Source of the DNA: Desulfocicer vacuolatum DSM 3385
GTDB taxonomy: Bacteria > Desulfobacterota > Desulfobacteria > Desulfobacterales > Desulfobacteraceae
Assembly: GCF_900176365.1 (NCBI RefSeq)
Contig: NZ_FWXY01000019.1
Location: forward strand, 44,250 to 108,249
DNA: 64,000 bases
Direction: 5' to 3'
Shown here piece by piece: positions 1 through 8,755 of the stretch (within the stretch, counting starts at the first letter, position 1; each line of letters opens with the position of its first letter). The translations under genes and the position numbers were made by a program. Below the pieces are notes generated by a model, which saw only the letters and a list, made by a program, of their open reading frames with translations, did not search any database and was not told the DNA's origin.

Positions 1-128
1 CCTGTTTTTCATCCCACTCCCTATTTTAAAGAAGAGATATGAAAAATCTTAACAGCCTTGTAATTAAAGCATTTTAAGGCGAATTTTCGAAAAAAATCCC
101 ACTGGCCAAATGAACACCGGCATTGCCA

Positions 129-144
129 CGGCATACATGTTGCT
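129..144 (+). promoter_or_regulatory. sigma-54 (-24/-12) promoter candidate for the BCCT operon
   Basis: The sequence CGGCAT-ACATG-TTGCT fits the sigma-54 consensus TGGCAC-N5-TTGCW except at the first and sixth positions. GG and GC sit at the required spacing. It lies about 250 bases upstream of the transporter start, so a leader of about 235 nt is expected. No activator gene is visible beside it, because the window begins here. Inferred from consensus only. Confidence 0.45.
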
Positions 145-173
145 ATTTTTTAGATTAACAATAACAAAAACAA

Positions 174-210
174 GCCAGATACATGTACAAACCCAAGTAG
201 CGTATCTGGC
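174..210 (+). promoter_or_regulatory. Leader hairpin downstream of the sigma-54 site
   Basis: GCCAGATAC (174-182) and GTATCTGGC (202-210) form a perfect 9-bp stem with a 19-nt loop. It falls inside the predicted leader of the transporter mRNA. It could be an operator palindrome or an RNA structure. No U-run follows, so it is not a simple terminator. The rest of bases 1-390 shows no convincing gene. Confidence 0.4.
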
Positions 211-390
211 GATAAAAAATCGTATTTTCGTCCTTCACCGACGATTTTCTTATATATTTCTAAACGGGAAAATCATCTCCGGTAAAAATAAACAGGGACC
301 AGTGTATCCGTACCAAATGCAAAAGGCGTGTTTCCCAGACAAAGAGGTAAACTGAACATATAACCCCAAACCCAACAAAAGAGGAGCAAC

Positions 391-2088
391 ATGAGTATTC
401 ATCCCCCGGTAACAGAGTTAAATATTACGGTGGAAAAAAAAGGATTTTATCAGGGATTCAACAGCATGGTTACCCTGGGATCCAAATTCATCATTATCCT
501 GCTTGTCCTATGGGCAGCGGTTTTTTCCGATCAGGCAGGCGCCCTGTTAAAAAAAATGCAGGGCTGGTCCTTTGAAAGTTTTGGGGCCTGGTACATTTAT
601 GCCATGGCTTTTTACGTCATTGCATGTCTCGGGCTTGCCATCCACCCTTCCCTGGGAAAAACCAAGCTGGGTGATCCCGGCGAAAAACCGGAATTTTCCA
701 CCTTTTCATGGATTGCCATGATGTTTGGGGCCGGCATGGGCATTGGCATGCTCACCTTTTCCACAGCAGAACCCATATATCACTTTGCCAGTAACCCGGA
801 TACCATCATGGGCCTTGTGGCGCCCAAAAGTGAAGAAACCCTCAGATCTGTGTACAAATGGTCTTTTTTCCATTGGGGATTGAGTGCCTGGGGCTGCTAT
901 GCCATCGTGGGTCTGGCCCTCTCCTTTTTTACATATAATAGAAAACTGCCCCTGACCATACGATCCGGCCTGACCCCGCTGTTTGGCAAAAAACTGGAAG
1001 GGCCCCTGGGGAACATCGTGGACATCAGTGCTGTGGTGGCCACCATCTTAGGGGTTGCTGTCACCATTGGTTACGGAATCACCCAGTTTGCCTCGGGCAT
1101 GCACACCGTTTTTGGCGCCGACTGGATGATCAATGCACAAGGGTCTCCCACCAACGCAGCCATGATCATTGGACTTGTCATTATCATGGCTGCCTCCATT
1201 CTTTCTGCGGCATCCGGAGTGGGTAAGGGTATTAAATGGCTTTCCAACCTCAACATGTTTCTCTCCTTTGCACTGTTGATTTTCTTCATGATTTTTGGCT
1301 CTCCCCTGGTGGCTATAAAATCCCTGGCCCTGGGCATGTGGGATTATTTGATCAATTTCCCCATCCAGGGGCTTACCTACTGGGCAAGTTCCGATGTGGA
1401 GCCCGCTGCCACCCTTTACAAATGGCAATCCATATGGTGGACCGTATTTTACTGGGCCTGGTGGATTGCATTTGCCCCCTTTGTGGGTCTCTTTTTTGCC
1501 CGCATCTCCAAAGGGCGCTCCATTCGTGAATATGTCATGGGCACCATGATTATTCCCGCCATTATGTGTTTTCTCTGGTTCACCGTTGTGGGAGGAACCG
1601 CCATTGATCTGGAACTGTCAGGACAGGCCGGCGGCACCATTTTGGGTGCAGGCCAGGAAGCCCAGCTCTTTGCCACCCTCAAGGTGATCCTCTCCTCGGG
1701 GGTTGCCAAAGCTGTGACGGCCATGGTGGTATTTCTTTTAATGACCTACCTCATTACCTCTGCTGATTCTGCGGTGTTGATCATCAATACCATCAATTCC
1801 GGGGGTGACGAAAGCCAGAAAGAAAAGACACACATTATTTTCTGGGGAACAATTATTACGGTGTTGATTGCCACGTTGCTTCTGGCAGGTGGTCTGGCTG
1901 CCATTAAATCAGCCATGCTGGTGGGGGCACTTCCCTTTTCTCTTATCATGGTCCTCATGGGTATTGCCCTGTTCAAAGCGCTTATCCGTGATGCCCTGCG
2001 GGCCCGGCAAGGGGGTAAAATTGTCCCGGTTGGAACAGACACCACAACGGCCCGGGCCGCTGTAAAAGCATCTGTTTCCGAGGAGTAA
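391..2088 (+). CDS. BCCT-family betaine/choline/carnitine transporter
   Basis: A 565-residue, 12-helix secondary transporter of the BCCT family for quaternary ammonium compounds. The glycine-rich TM3 motif GAGMGIGM (about residues 113-120) resembles BetP-type, sodium-coupled betaine carriers rather than CaiT. The family signature WWTVFYWAWW lies near residue 349, followed by ARISKGRSIREY. A strong Shine-Dalgarno (GAGGAG, 4 nt from ATG) fixes the start. The next genes encode an OCD-family enzyme and an MttB homologue, so it probably imports the methylated amine that is catabolised here rather than an osmolyte. Exact substrate unknown. Confidence 0.93.
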   Translation: MSIHPPVTELNITVEKKGFYQGFNSMVTLGSKFIIILLVLWAAVFSDQAGALLKKMQGWSFESFGAWYIYAMAFYVIACLGLAIHPSLGKTKLGDPGEKPEFSTFSWIAMMFGAGMGIGMLTFSTAEPIYHFASNPDTIMGLVAPKSEETLRSVYKWSFFHWGLSAWGCYAIVGLALSFFTYNRKLPLTIRSGLTPLFGKKLEGPLGNIVDISAVVATILGVAVTIGYGITQFASGMHTVFGADWMINAQGSPTNAAMIIGLVIIMAASILSAASGVGKGIKWLSNLNMFLSFALLIFFMIFGSPLVAIKSLALGMWDYLINFPIQGLTYWASSDVEPAATLYKWQSIWWTVFYWAWWIAFAPFVGLFFARISKGRSIREYVMGTMIIPAIMCFLWFTVVGGTAIDLELSGQAGGTILGAGQEAQLFATLKVILSSGVAKAVTAMVVFLLMTYLITSADSAVLIINTINSGGDESQKEKTHIIFWGTIITVLIATLLLAGGLAAIKSAMLVGALPFSLIMVLMGIALFKALIRDALRARQGGKIVPVGTDTTTARAAVKASVSEE

Positions 2089-2193
2089 CAATTACTGATT
2101 TTTGGCATCCTTGAGATGCCATCCAAGAACAGGTTTGCAAAAATTTTATCAGTTAACAGCCGACGTAATCCATAAACAAAGGAAATTTTTACC

Positions 2194-3174
2194 ATGACAA
2201 ACAAACTTTTGTATCTAAGCCAGGCAGACGTCAAATCCGTGGGACTTACCATGGCAGAAATCATTGAAGCCACAGAAAAAGGATTTATGGAAATGGGCAA
2301 CAACCGTGTGGAAATGCCCCCCAAACCCGGTATACACCCCGGAGAAGGCGGTGATAATTTCATCCATGCCATGCCCGCCTTTATCCCGGCCATGGACGCA
2401 GCCGGTGTTAAATGGGTCAGCGGTTATCCCGGAAACCAGCAAAAAGGGCTGCCCTACATAAACGGCCTGCTGATTCTCAATGATCCGGAAACCGGCCTGC
2501 CCCTTTCCGTCATGGATTGTTCCTGGATCACAGCCATGCGCACGGCTGCGGCCTCTGCTGTTTCAGCCAAATATCTGGCCCGGCCGGAATCTTCCACCAT
2601 CGGAATTCTGGCCTGTGGCGTCCAGGGGCACACCAATCTTGAGGCCATGAATGTTTTGTTTCCTTTGAAAAAAGTGATGGCCTATGACCCCAGCCCCGAA
2701 AATGCAGAAAAGCTGGCCCGGTTTGGAAAAGAGACCCTGGGCCTTGAGGTCACCATAGTGTCAGATCCCAAAGACGCCGTCACCGGCTGCGATATTGTGG
2801 TCACATCCGGTCCCATTCTCAAGGTTCCCCATGCCACCATCCAGGCTGGCTGGCTGAATGAGGGTACCTTTGTCTCCTGTGTGGACTTTGATTCCTTTTT
2901 TTCCCGGGAGGCCCTGAAGGAAGCCGCCAAGTGGACCACGGACAACCTGGATCAATATAACCATTATAAAGACAAGGTGGGCTTTTTTGTTGATTGCCCC
3001 GGGGTTTATGCAGAGCTTGGAGAGTTGGTGACAGGAAAGAAAAAGGGGCGTGAAAATGCCACGGAAAAAAACTTTGCCGCCAACCTGGGACTTGCCATGG
3101 AAGACATGGCCGTGGCACCGCTGATTTATAAAAAAGCCGCAGAAAAGAACATCGGCACCTGGTTGACTTTGTAA
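2194..3174 (+). CDS. Ornithine cyclodeaminase / mu-crystallin family protein
   Basis: A 326-residue NAD(P)-binding protein of the OCD/mu-crystallin family. Members include ornithine cyclodeaminase, alanine dehydrogenase and ketimine reductases. Family marks seen are the substrate lysine in VKWVSGYPGN, the MRTAAASAVSAKYLA helix, and a Rossmann motif written ACGVQGHTNLEA. The start is supported by AAGGAAA upstream of ATG. It sits between a BCCT transporter and an MttB methyltransferase. It may act on an amino or imino acid released when the imported betaine is demethylated, for example an N-methylproline-like product. The substrate is inference and true ornithine cyclodeaminase activity is not implied. 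Confidence 0.85.
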   Translation: MTNKLLYLSQADVKSVGLTMAEIIEATEKGFMEMGNNRVEMPPKPGIHPGEGGDNFIHAMPAFIPAMDAAGVKWVSGYPGNQQKGLPYINGLLILNDPETGLPLSVMDCSWITAMRTAAASAVSAKYLARPESSTIGILACGVQGHTNLEAMNVLFPLKKVMAYDPSPENAEKLARFGKETLGLEVTIVSDPKDAVTGCDIVVTSGPILKVPHATIQAGWLNEGTFVSCVDFDSFFSREALKEAAKWTTDNLDQYNHYKDKVGFFVDCPGVYAELGELVTGKKKGRENATEKNFAANLGLAMEDMAVAPLIYKKAAEKNIGTWLTL

Positions 3175-3177
3175 ACA

Positions 3178-3250
3178 GCCATGGGCAGACCGTATTTTCA
3201 TCCGGCTCTGCCCACAACAAAGCTTACATACGCTCGTGATCTGCAAAGTC
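3178..3250 (-). repeat. Structured repeat family 2, partial inverted copy
   Basis: A reverse-orientation, slightly degenerate copy of the roughly 85-bp repeat also found near 34.8, 38.5, 41.4 and 57.4 kb. The GGGCAGA...TCTGCCC hairpin is intact. The second hairpin (GAAATACGCC type) is decayed. It separates the OCD gene from the MttB gene. Confidence 0.7.
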
Positions 3251-3327
3251 TTTAATATAACGGGCATCCCCCGGCGAACAACACCCAGTACCCGCTTTGT
3301 CATATAAAAAACTTAAGGAGTATAATA

Positions 3328-4764
3328 ATGGGATTAAACACCGACGAACTCTATTTTAAACCCCAGTTAAAAGTAATCAATGACGATCAGATAAAACAGA
3401 TCCATGCCGCCACCCTGGAGGTTCTGGAACGAACCGGCATTAAAATCACCCACAAGCCCGCCATTGATCTTTTGGTGGCAGGTGGAGCAACCGTGGACGG
3501 CGATCGGGTAAGAATCCCCGGATGGATGGTGGAAGATGCCATCCGCAAATCCCCCAGCCGTGTGGTTCTGGGTAAACGCACCGGCGAACGCACAGTTCAC
3601 CTGGAACGGGACAAATCCTATTTTGGCCCCAGCCTTGACTGTGTGGAATATTGCGACCCTGAAACCCACCGGCGCATGCCCTTTAGCAGCGAACATGTGA
3701 AAACCACTGCGGCCCTTGCAGATGCGCTTCCCGGTTTTGACTGGTGCATGACCATTGGCATGGCAGCCGATGTTCACCCTGATATTGCCGACCGGGTCAT
3801 TGCCAGGAACACCATGGAAAACTGTGAAAAACCCCTGGTGTTCTGCTGCAAAGACACCAACAGCGTAAAAGACATCTATGAGATGGCCCTTGTCATGTGC
3901 GGCGGCAAGAAAAATTTTGATAAGGCTCCCTGCATCGTCCATTACTCCGAACCCATCTCCCCCCTGGTCTATTATGATCCGGCTGTGGATAAACTCATTT
4001 ATTGTGCCGAAAATAATATTCCCCTGATTAATTTCCCGGCCCCCCAAGCCTCGGGATCTTCTCCTTCCACATTTGCCGGAACCATTGTCCAGGCCAGTGC
4101 AGAATCTTTAAGCGGCCTTGTGATCCACCAGCTGGCCAACCCGGGAGCGCCCTTTATTTACGGCGCATTCACCACGGTTCTGGACATGAAAACCACCATT
4201 TTCTCCTATGGTGCCAATGAGTTGAGCCTCATGACCGGGGCCCTGGCCCAGATGGCCCAGCATTATGAAATTCCCTTCTTTGGTACTGCCGGGGCCACCG
4301 ATGCCAAATTTTGTGATGCCCAGGCCGGTGCCGAAGCAGCTTTTCAGTGCCTCTCCTCGGCGGCCATTGGCTCCGGTCTGGTCCACGATTGCAGCTCCTG
4401 GATGGATCACGGTTTCCTGGCCTCCCCGGAATACATGGTGCTGGTCAATGATATTGTGATGTCAGTAAAACATTACATGAAAGGAATTCCCGTCACCCAA
4501 GAGACCCTGGCCCTTGATATCATTGACAAGGTGGGACCCGGTGGTAACTACATCATGGAAAAACACACCATGGATCATTTCAAAGAGGTTCGATATTCAG
4601 AACTTTTTGACAGAAAGGTCTTTGATAAATGGGAAAAGGCAGGGGCAAAAAAAATGGAGCAACGCCTTCAGGAACTGACCCTGAAACTCATGGAACATCG
4701 TCCTGCCCCACTTTCCGATGAAGTTATCGCAGAGCTGGACAAAATGCAGGCAAACTGGAAATAA
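3328..4764 (+). CDS. MttB-family (trimethylamine methyltransferase-like) quaternary amine methyltransferase, non-pyrrolysine
   Basis: A 478-residue member of the trimethylamine:corrinoid methyltransferase superfamily. Family blocks seen include EVLERTGIKI near the N-terminus and GTAGATDAKFCDAQAGAEA and HDCSSWMDHGFLASPE toward the C-terminus. The frame is open with no in-frame UAG, so there is no pyrrolysine. Non-Pyl members such as MtgB, MtpB and MtcB demethylate glycine betaine, proline betaine or carnitine, passing the methyl to a corrinoid protein. RBS AAGGAG precedes ATG. It lies downstream of the BCCT and OCD genes. The cognate corrinoid protein is not in the window. Substrate not determinable from sequence. 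Confidence 0.9.
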   Translation: MGLNTDELYFKPQLKVINDDQIKQIHAATLEVLERTGIKITHKPAIDLLVAGGATVDGDRVRIPGWMVEDAIRKSPSRVVLGKRTGERTVHLERDKSYFGPSLDCVEYCDPETHRRMPFSSEHVKTTAALADALPGFDWCMTIGMAADVHPDIADRVIARNTMENCEKPLVFCCKDTNSVKDIYEMALVMCGGKKNFDKAPCIVHYSEPISPLVYYDPAVDKLIYCAENNIPLINFPAPQASGSSPSTFAGTIVQASAESLSGLVIHQLANPGAPFIYGAFTTVLDMKTTIFSYGANELSLMTGALAQMAQHYEIPFFGTAGATDAKFCDAQAGAEAAFQCLSSAAIGSGLVHDCSSWMDHGFLASPEYMVLVNDIVMSVKHYMKGIPVTQETLALDIIDKVGPGGNYIMEKHTMDHFKEVRYSELFDRKVFDKWEKAGAKKMEQRLQELTLKLMEHRPAPLSDEVIAELDKMQANWK

Positions 4765-4776
4765 CGGCATCCGTCA

Positions 4777-5095
4777 TCAGCAATTCTAATTATGACACTT
4801 AGGGCCGCAGATGAAATAACTTGAGCAGAAATAGTGCATACCAATCTATAAAATCCGGTGATTCATCTACAAGGCGCTTTAAAAGTTTAATAGCTCATGC
4901 TTGGTCAAGGCTAAGATTTGGGATGATAAAGTTCAAAGAGTATTACACCGCGAGATTTTTGAGAATTGACAATCCTAAAATTAAGATTTGGCATTACACT
5001 CAGCTCTATTTGGCCTTTGATGCAACCCAGTAGATGGGCCAAAAGGCAAGCTATTTCGCTCGAGTTATAAAATTTGCGGTTCTTAGAATTGCTGA
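4777..5095. mobile_element. MITE-like element bounded by 13-bp inverted repeats
   Basis: The otherwise gene-free gap after the MttB gene is framed by TCAGCAATTCTAA (4777-4789) and its exact reverse complement TTAGAATTGCTGA (5083-5095). The 319-bp interior is AT-rich. Its longest plus-strand frame (4821-5033, 70 codons) has no RBS and no recognisable motif. A target-site duplication is not evident. It could be a decayed insertion sequence or a non-autonomous element. Nothing else was seen in this gap. Confidence 0.45.
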
Positions 5096-5161
5096 CCCGA
5101 CATTAACTACGAATCCCATTGATTGACCGTTTTTCAAACTATTTTCCCACAGGGAGGCAGC

Positions 5162-5950
5162 ATGCTATACAAAAATAGAGACATGGGCATCACCCACATG
5201 AAAACCCGAAAAAATCACACCTGCTACGGCATGGGCATCGGTATTTTAATCCTGGATGATGTGTACCCGGGCTTTCCCGGAGATGTGAGAAATGCCAGTG
5301 CATTTCCCTATCCTGTCCAATATGAAATTGTAGAAGGAATTGATATCAAACAACTTTTATGGGAAAAAGACAAATCACCCTGTCTTGAACCCATTCAAAA
5401 AGCGGCAAAAAAACTGGAACGCATGGGCTGCAAGGCCATTGCGGCAGAATGCGGTTACTTTGCCTATTTCCAAAAAGCCATTGCAGGATTTGTGGATATT
5501 CCGGTGTTCATGTCAAGCCTGCTCCAGGTACCCTTTATCCAGAACACCATCGGTCCTGATAAAGATGTGGGTATTCTGTGCTACCAGAACCAGTTTCTCA
5601 CCGACACCCACCTGGAAAGCGTGGGTATCACCCCGGGAAGCAACTACATTGTAAAGGGTGCCAGTGATGACTACCGGTGCACGGAGCTGGATAAACTCTG
5701 GAACTGGGAAGTGCGACCGGAAAAACCCGAAGCCGTATATGAAATCCAGGAAAAACAGATGATCAACGCATGTGTCAACATGTGTAAATCCCATGCCTCC
5801 ATTGGCGCCATCATGCTGGAATGTACGGGAATGCAGCCCTTTGCCCGGGCCATCCAGAGAGAGGTGGATCTGCCCATATACAGTTGGGGCACCATTCTGG
5901 ACTTTGCCTTTTCCACTGTGGCGCACAGGGATTATTATGGACATGTATAA
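5162..5950 (+). CDS. Aspartate/glutamate racemase family protein
   Basis: A 262-residue protein of the Asp/Glu/hydantoin racemase superfamily, cofactor-independent enzymes that use two cysteines. Both expected cysteines are visible: C97 in AAECGYFA and C221 in LECTGMQPFA, each at the end of a predicted strand. GGGAGGC lies just upstream of ATG 5162. An in-frame ATG at 5123 lacks an RBS and is rejected. Placed between MttB and an EamA transporter, it may epimerise an acid or amino acid derived from the transported betaine, or act as a maleate-isomerase- or decarboxylase-type enzyme of the same fold. Substrate unknown. Confidence 0.8.
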   Translation: MLYKNRDMGITHMKTRKNHTCYGMGIGILILDDVYPGFPGDVRNASAFPYPVQYEIVEGIDIKQLLWEKDKSPCLEPIQKAAKKLERMGCKAIAAECGYFAYFQKAIAGFVDIPVFMSSLLQVPFIQNTIGPDKDVGILCYQNQFLTDTHLESVGITPGSNYIVKGASDDYRCTELDKLWNWEVRPEKPEAVYEIQEKQMINACVNMCKSHASIGAIMLECTGMQPFARAIQREVDLPIYSWGTILDFAFSTVAHRDYYGHV

Positions 5951-6086
5951 CCCTTGACACCCCATTCCCCCTGAACCATGAAACAAAAATGGAATCACAA
6001 TGCCGCAGGTGTGAACTGAAAAATAACGGATGACAAAAAAAGGTAAAAAACAGGGGGGAATGATATTGACAAGCAAAAGGGGGAAA

Positions 6087-6989
6087 ATGGAATCTCCATG
6101 GAAACGAGGCTCTTTTCCGGGTGATACTGTGGCCGGGGGGATTTTCTTGACCATCCTTGCCGCCTGTTGCTTCGGGCTTTTGCCCCTTTTTGCAAAAACA
6201 GCCTATGCCGGAGGATTCAACCCATACAGTTTCAGTCTTTTCAGGGTGGTATTCACGGCAATATTCCTTTTTGCCATCCTGAAATACCAAAACAAATCAC
6301 TGGTCATTGAAAAAAAAGACGTCATCACCCTTTTCAAGGCCAGTTTTTTTGGCTACTACCTGATGATGGTCACTCTTTGTGTCTCATACACCCTCATGGC
6401 CACAGGGCTTGCAACGGTTTTACATTTTGTTTATCCCGTGGCCACCATGGCCGGTGCCGTCATCATATACAAAGAAAAAACCAATGTTGTGCAAATCGGA
6501 GCCATGGCGATTTCTCTTGTGGGAATCTATTTTCTGGTGGGGCTGGAAAGTCAAGGAAGTTTAAACGTCACAGGATTCACCCTGGCTTTATCATCGGGGT
6601 TTTTCTATGCCTATTACATTTTAACGGTGTCCCACGGCACCATAAAGACAATGAACTCCTTTGTGGTGATTTTTTACATCACCTTGTTCAACAGTATCAC
6701 GCTTCTTGTCACCTGCATCCTCATGGATAATCTTCCCCATCAAATGACCCCCATGGGATTCATGGCCACTGTGATGGTGGCACTGGTGTCAAGTGTCATC
6801 GCCATGGTGGCATTCCAGGCAGGTTTAAAAAAAATCAGCGCCACCAGCGCCACCATTTTAAGCACCTTTGAAGTTGTCACCAGCCTCATTGCAGGCATCG
6901 CCCTTCTGGGAGAAAACTTTTCCGTTTTTCAAATGATGGGCAGTACCCTGATCATGGCATCGGTGGTGGCAGTGGCATTATCGGAATAA
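6087..6989 (+). CDS. EamA/DMT-family permease
   Basis: About 300 residues with ten predicted membrane helices in two EamA repeats (approximately residues 15-135 and 160-295). This is typical of the drug/metabolite transporter superfamily, which often exports amino acids or metabolites. The C-terminal half contains the family-like segment SATILSTFEVVTSLIAGI. ATG 6087 is chosen for its AAGGGGG Shine-Dalgarno. In-frame ATGs at 6060 and 6030 are possible but poorly spaced or lack one. As the last gene of the plus-strand cluster it may export a by-product of betaine breakdown. Specificity cannot be told. Confidence 0.82.
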   Translation: MESPWKRGSFPGDTVAGGIFLTILAACCFGLLPLFAKTAYAGGFNPYSFSLFRVVFTAIFLFAILKYQNKSLVIEKKDVITLFKASFFGYYLMMVTLCVSYTLMATGLATVLHFVYPVATMAGAVIIYKEKTNVVQIGAMAISLVGIYFLVGLESQGSLNVTGFTLALSSGFFYAYYILTVSHGTIKTMNSFVVIFYITLFNSITLLVTCILMDNLPHQMTPMGFMATVMVALVSSVIAMVAFQAGLKKISATSATILSTFEVVTSLIAGIALLGENFSVFQMMGSTLIMASVVAVALSE

Positions 6990-7001
6990 AAGGCCGCAAA
7001 A

Positions 7002-7946
7002 TTAGTACCCATGCTCAAAATCAATCTGGTACATCAGGGCCTCATGATTGATGAACCGTTGATAATTTTCAACAAATATGGGAGCAATCTCACCGGGAAA
7101 ACTCAATGCTGCCGTGTGGGAAGTAATAAGGGTATTGGGCGTCTCCCAGAATCCATGATCCGGCGGCAGGGGTTCTTCCTGGAACACATCCAGCACCGCC
7201 CCTGCAATATTTCCATTTTCAAGAGCCCGGATCAAGGACGGCTCATGGATGACATTTCCCCTGCCGACATTGATAATAAGGGCAGTGTCCGGCATGGCCT
7301 GCAACAGGGCATCATCAATGAGTCCGGTGGTGTCCGCTGTCTCCGGCAACACGCACACCAGATAGTCCAGTCCCTTAACAAAGGATGTCAGCTCCCGGAA
7401 CAAATAACAGCAATCAATGTTTTTGCATTGGGTCTGGGTCCGGGAAAATCCCCGGGTTTTCATACCGAAAAATTTTGCAGCCCCGGCAATGGCCCTACCA
7501 ATGGAACCGATTCCCATGATCCCCACATATTTTCCCATCAATGTCCCCGGCGGTGTGGTGTCCCATTGCTTTACAAGCTGGCTCTGGAATCGGTGAAGAA
7601 AACGGCGTTCATGTATTAACATATGACAGATCACATATTCGGCCATCATGGGCCCAAACACCTCTTTGACCCCCGTCAAAATATAATCCCGCCGCATGCC
7701 GGGTACCAGAAAAGGGGTAATCCCCGCCCACATGGACTGAACCCATTTTAATCGGGGGGCCCGGGAGATCAGTGGGCTCACAAGGGCCGGGGTTCCAAAC
7801 ATAATATCGCAGTCTGCCAGATGGGGTTCAGCCTGCTCCACATCCCGGCAAATTTCAATGGAAAGTCCCGGCAATGCTTCCGCAAGCAGAATGTCCCGAT
7901 ACTCATGGGCATCACTGGACAAAATAACAGCTTTAAATTCTTTCAT
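7002..7946 (-). CDS. D-isomer-specific 2-hydroxyacid dehydrogenase
   Basis: A 314-residue NAD(P)-dependent oxidoreductase of the D-2-hydroxyacid dehydrogenase family. It shows the Rossmann glycine motif GIMGIGSIG near the middle. The catalytic triad is represented by Arg in INVGRGNVI, Glu in VFQEEPLP and His in SHTAAL. An AGGAGG box 4 nt from ATG 7946 decides the start over the adjacent GTG at 7949. It converges tail-to-tail with the EamA gene, 12 bases apart, with no terminator visible between. It probably reduces a 2-oxoacid or oxidises a D-2-hydroxyacid. The link to the neighbouring betaine cluster is only positional. Confidence 0.88.
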   Translation of the reverse strand: MKEFKAVILSSDAHEYRDILLAEALPGLSIEICRDVEQAEPHLADCDIMFGTPALVSPLISRAPRLKWVQSMWAGITPFLVPGMRRDYILTGVKEVFGPMMAEYVICHMLIHERRFLHRFQSQLVKQWDTTPPGTLMGKYVGIMGIGSIGRAIAGAAKFFGMKTRGFSRTQTQCKNIDCCYLFRELTSFVKGLDYLVCVLPETADTTGLIDDALLQAMPDTALIINVGRGNVIHEPSLIRALENGNIAGAVLDVFQEEPLPPDHGFWETPNTLITSHTAALSFPGEIAPIFVENYQRFINHEALMYQIDFEHGY

Positions 7947-8056
7947 CACACCTCCTTTATGACCCCATCCAGGCCTTCTTGATCTGCCAAAACAAATTTT
8001 AAAAATAAATGCGTCCTTTAACCAGTCCCAGATGATGGGAAACTATGTTAAACCAA

Positions 8057-8755
8057 CTAAAACCAGGCTCGGAAATTGCCGGTGGCAACGGTTTGAAATT
8101 GAATTTTATCAAGCAGTTCATTTACGCCGTCAAACAGATTCTGAACCTCTCCCGGAACATCTGCCCCGGTGCAACGGCGCATGATATCTCCATTTTGATG
8201 GGCCCTGACCACCGCTTCTATCTCCCCCATGGGAACAAGCAGATTTTTGGAAAGCCGCCGTTTAAAAAGCATGCCTGCAAAAAAAACAGTGGCAGCCATG
8301 AACACAATGGCCCAGGCTCCGGCATATCCAAATTGCCGGGCCCTTAGATCGGCTCTTATCATGGCATCTCTATTAATTCCGGCCAGAAGAGTGATGGCCG
8401 TCACCGTGGCGTGCCGGGCTTTGACATCTCCGGCAAAGGCTTGGGAAAAGTTTGTATGAATGGCCTGCAATGCCCCAGGTTCCTTTGTTTCTGTTATATT
8501 GTTCTCCACCCGTTCCATGGCCCCCAGGAAGCTGTCTTTCAGCCCACCGTCCACAGCGCCGTCCGTCCCCATCAATGCAAGGGATGACAACATCTCTTCA
8601 CACGCCTCCAGGGAAAGCTCATTGCGATCAATGATCACTTCAATGGCCGGGGCCATGCGCATGAAAATCCAGATGGAGCCCAAGGCCATGAGCAAGTTCA
8701 GTCCCATCAAAAACCATACGCCCATGTGCACCGTGCGTGCCGTCTTCATGGTCAT
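8057..8755 (-). CDS. Membrane protein with a single HAMP domain and no output domain
   Basis: A 232-residue protein with TM1 at about 12-33, a helical extracytoplasmic segment to about 160, TM2 at about 164-184, then a HAMP-like stretch (LVPMGEIEAVVRAHQNGD...VNELLD). It ends soon after, so there is no kinase, methyl-accepting or cyclase domain. Its start overlaps the stop of the TrkA gene by 4 bases (ATGA-type), implying translational coupling. It may modulate the K+ transporter or the histidine kinase of the same operon, or be a truncated receptor. Function unknown. Confidence 0.72.
   Translation of the reverse strand: MTMKTARTVHMGVWFLMGLNLLMALGSIWIFMRMAPAIEVIIDRNELSLEACEEMLSSLALMGTDGAVDGGLKDSFLGAMERVENNITETKEPGALQAIHTNFSQAFAGDVKARHATVTAITLLAGINRDAMIRADLRARQFGYAGAWAIVFMAATVFFAGMLFKRRLSKNLLVPMGEIEAVVRAHQNGDIMRRCTGADVPGEVQNLFDGVNELLDKIQFQTVATGNFRAWF

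Noticed and set aside
110..355. 81-codon frame before the first BCCT gene
   Set aside because: It overlaps the sigma-54 site and leader hairpin, lacks an RBS and its composition is not protein-like.
1048..1428. Long antisense frames inside BCCT, MttB and other genes
   Set aside because: These are shadows caused by codon bias of the real genes. They have no RBS and give low-complexity His/Gly- or Met/Pro-rich products.
3328..4764. Pyrrolysine codon in the MttB homologues
   Set aside because: Both MttB frames (here and at 18963-20384) are continuous without an in-frame UAG, so they are non-Pyl members.
4821..5033. 70-codon frame between MttB and racemase genes
   Set aside because: No RBS, no motif, and it lies wholly inside an inverted-repeat-bounded element.
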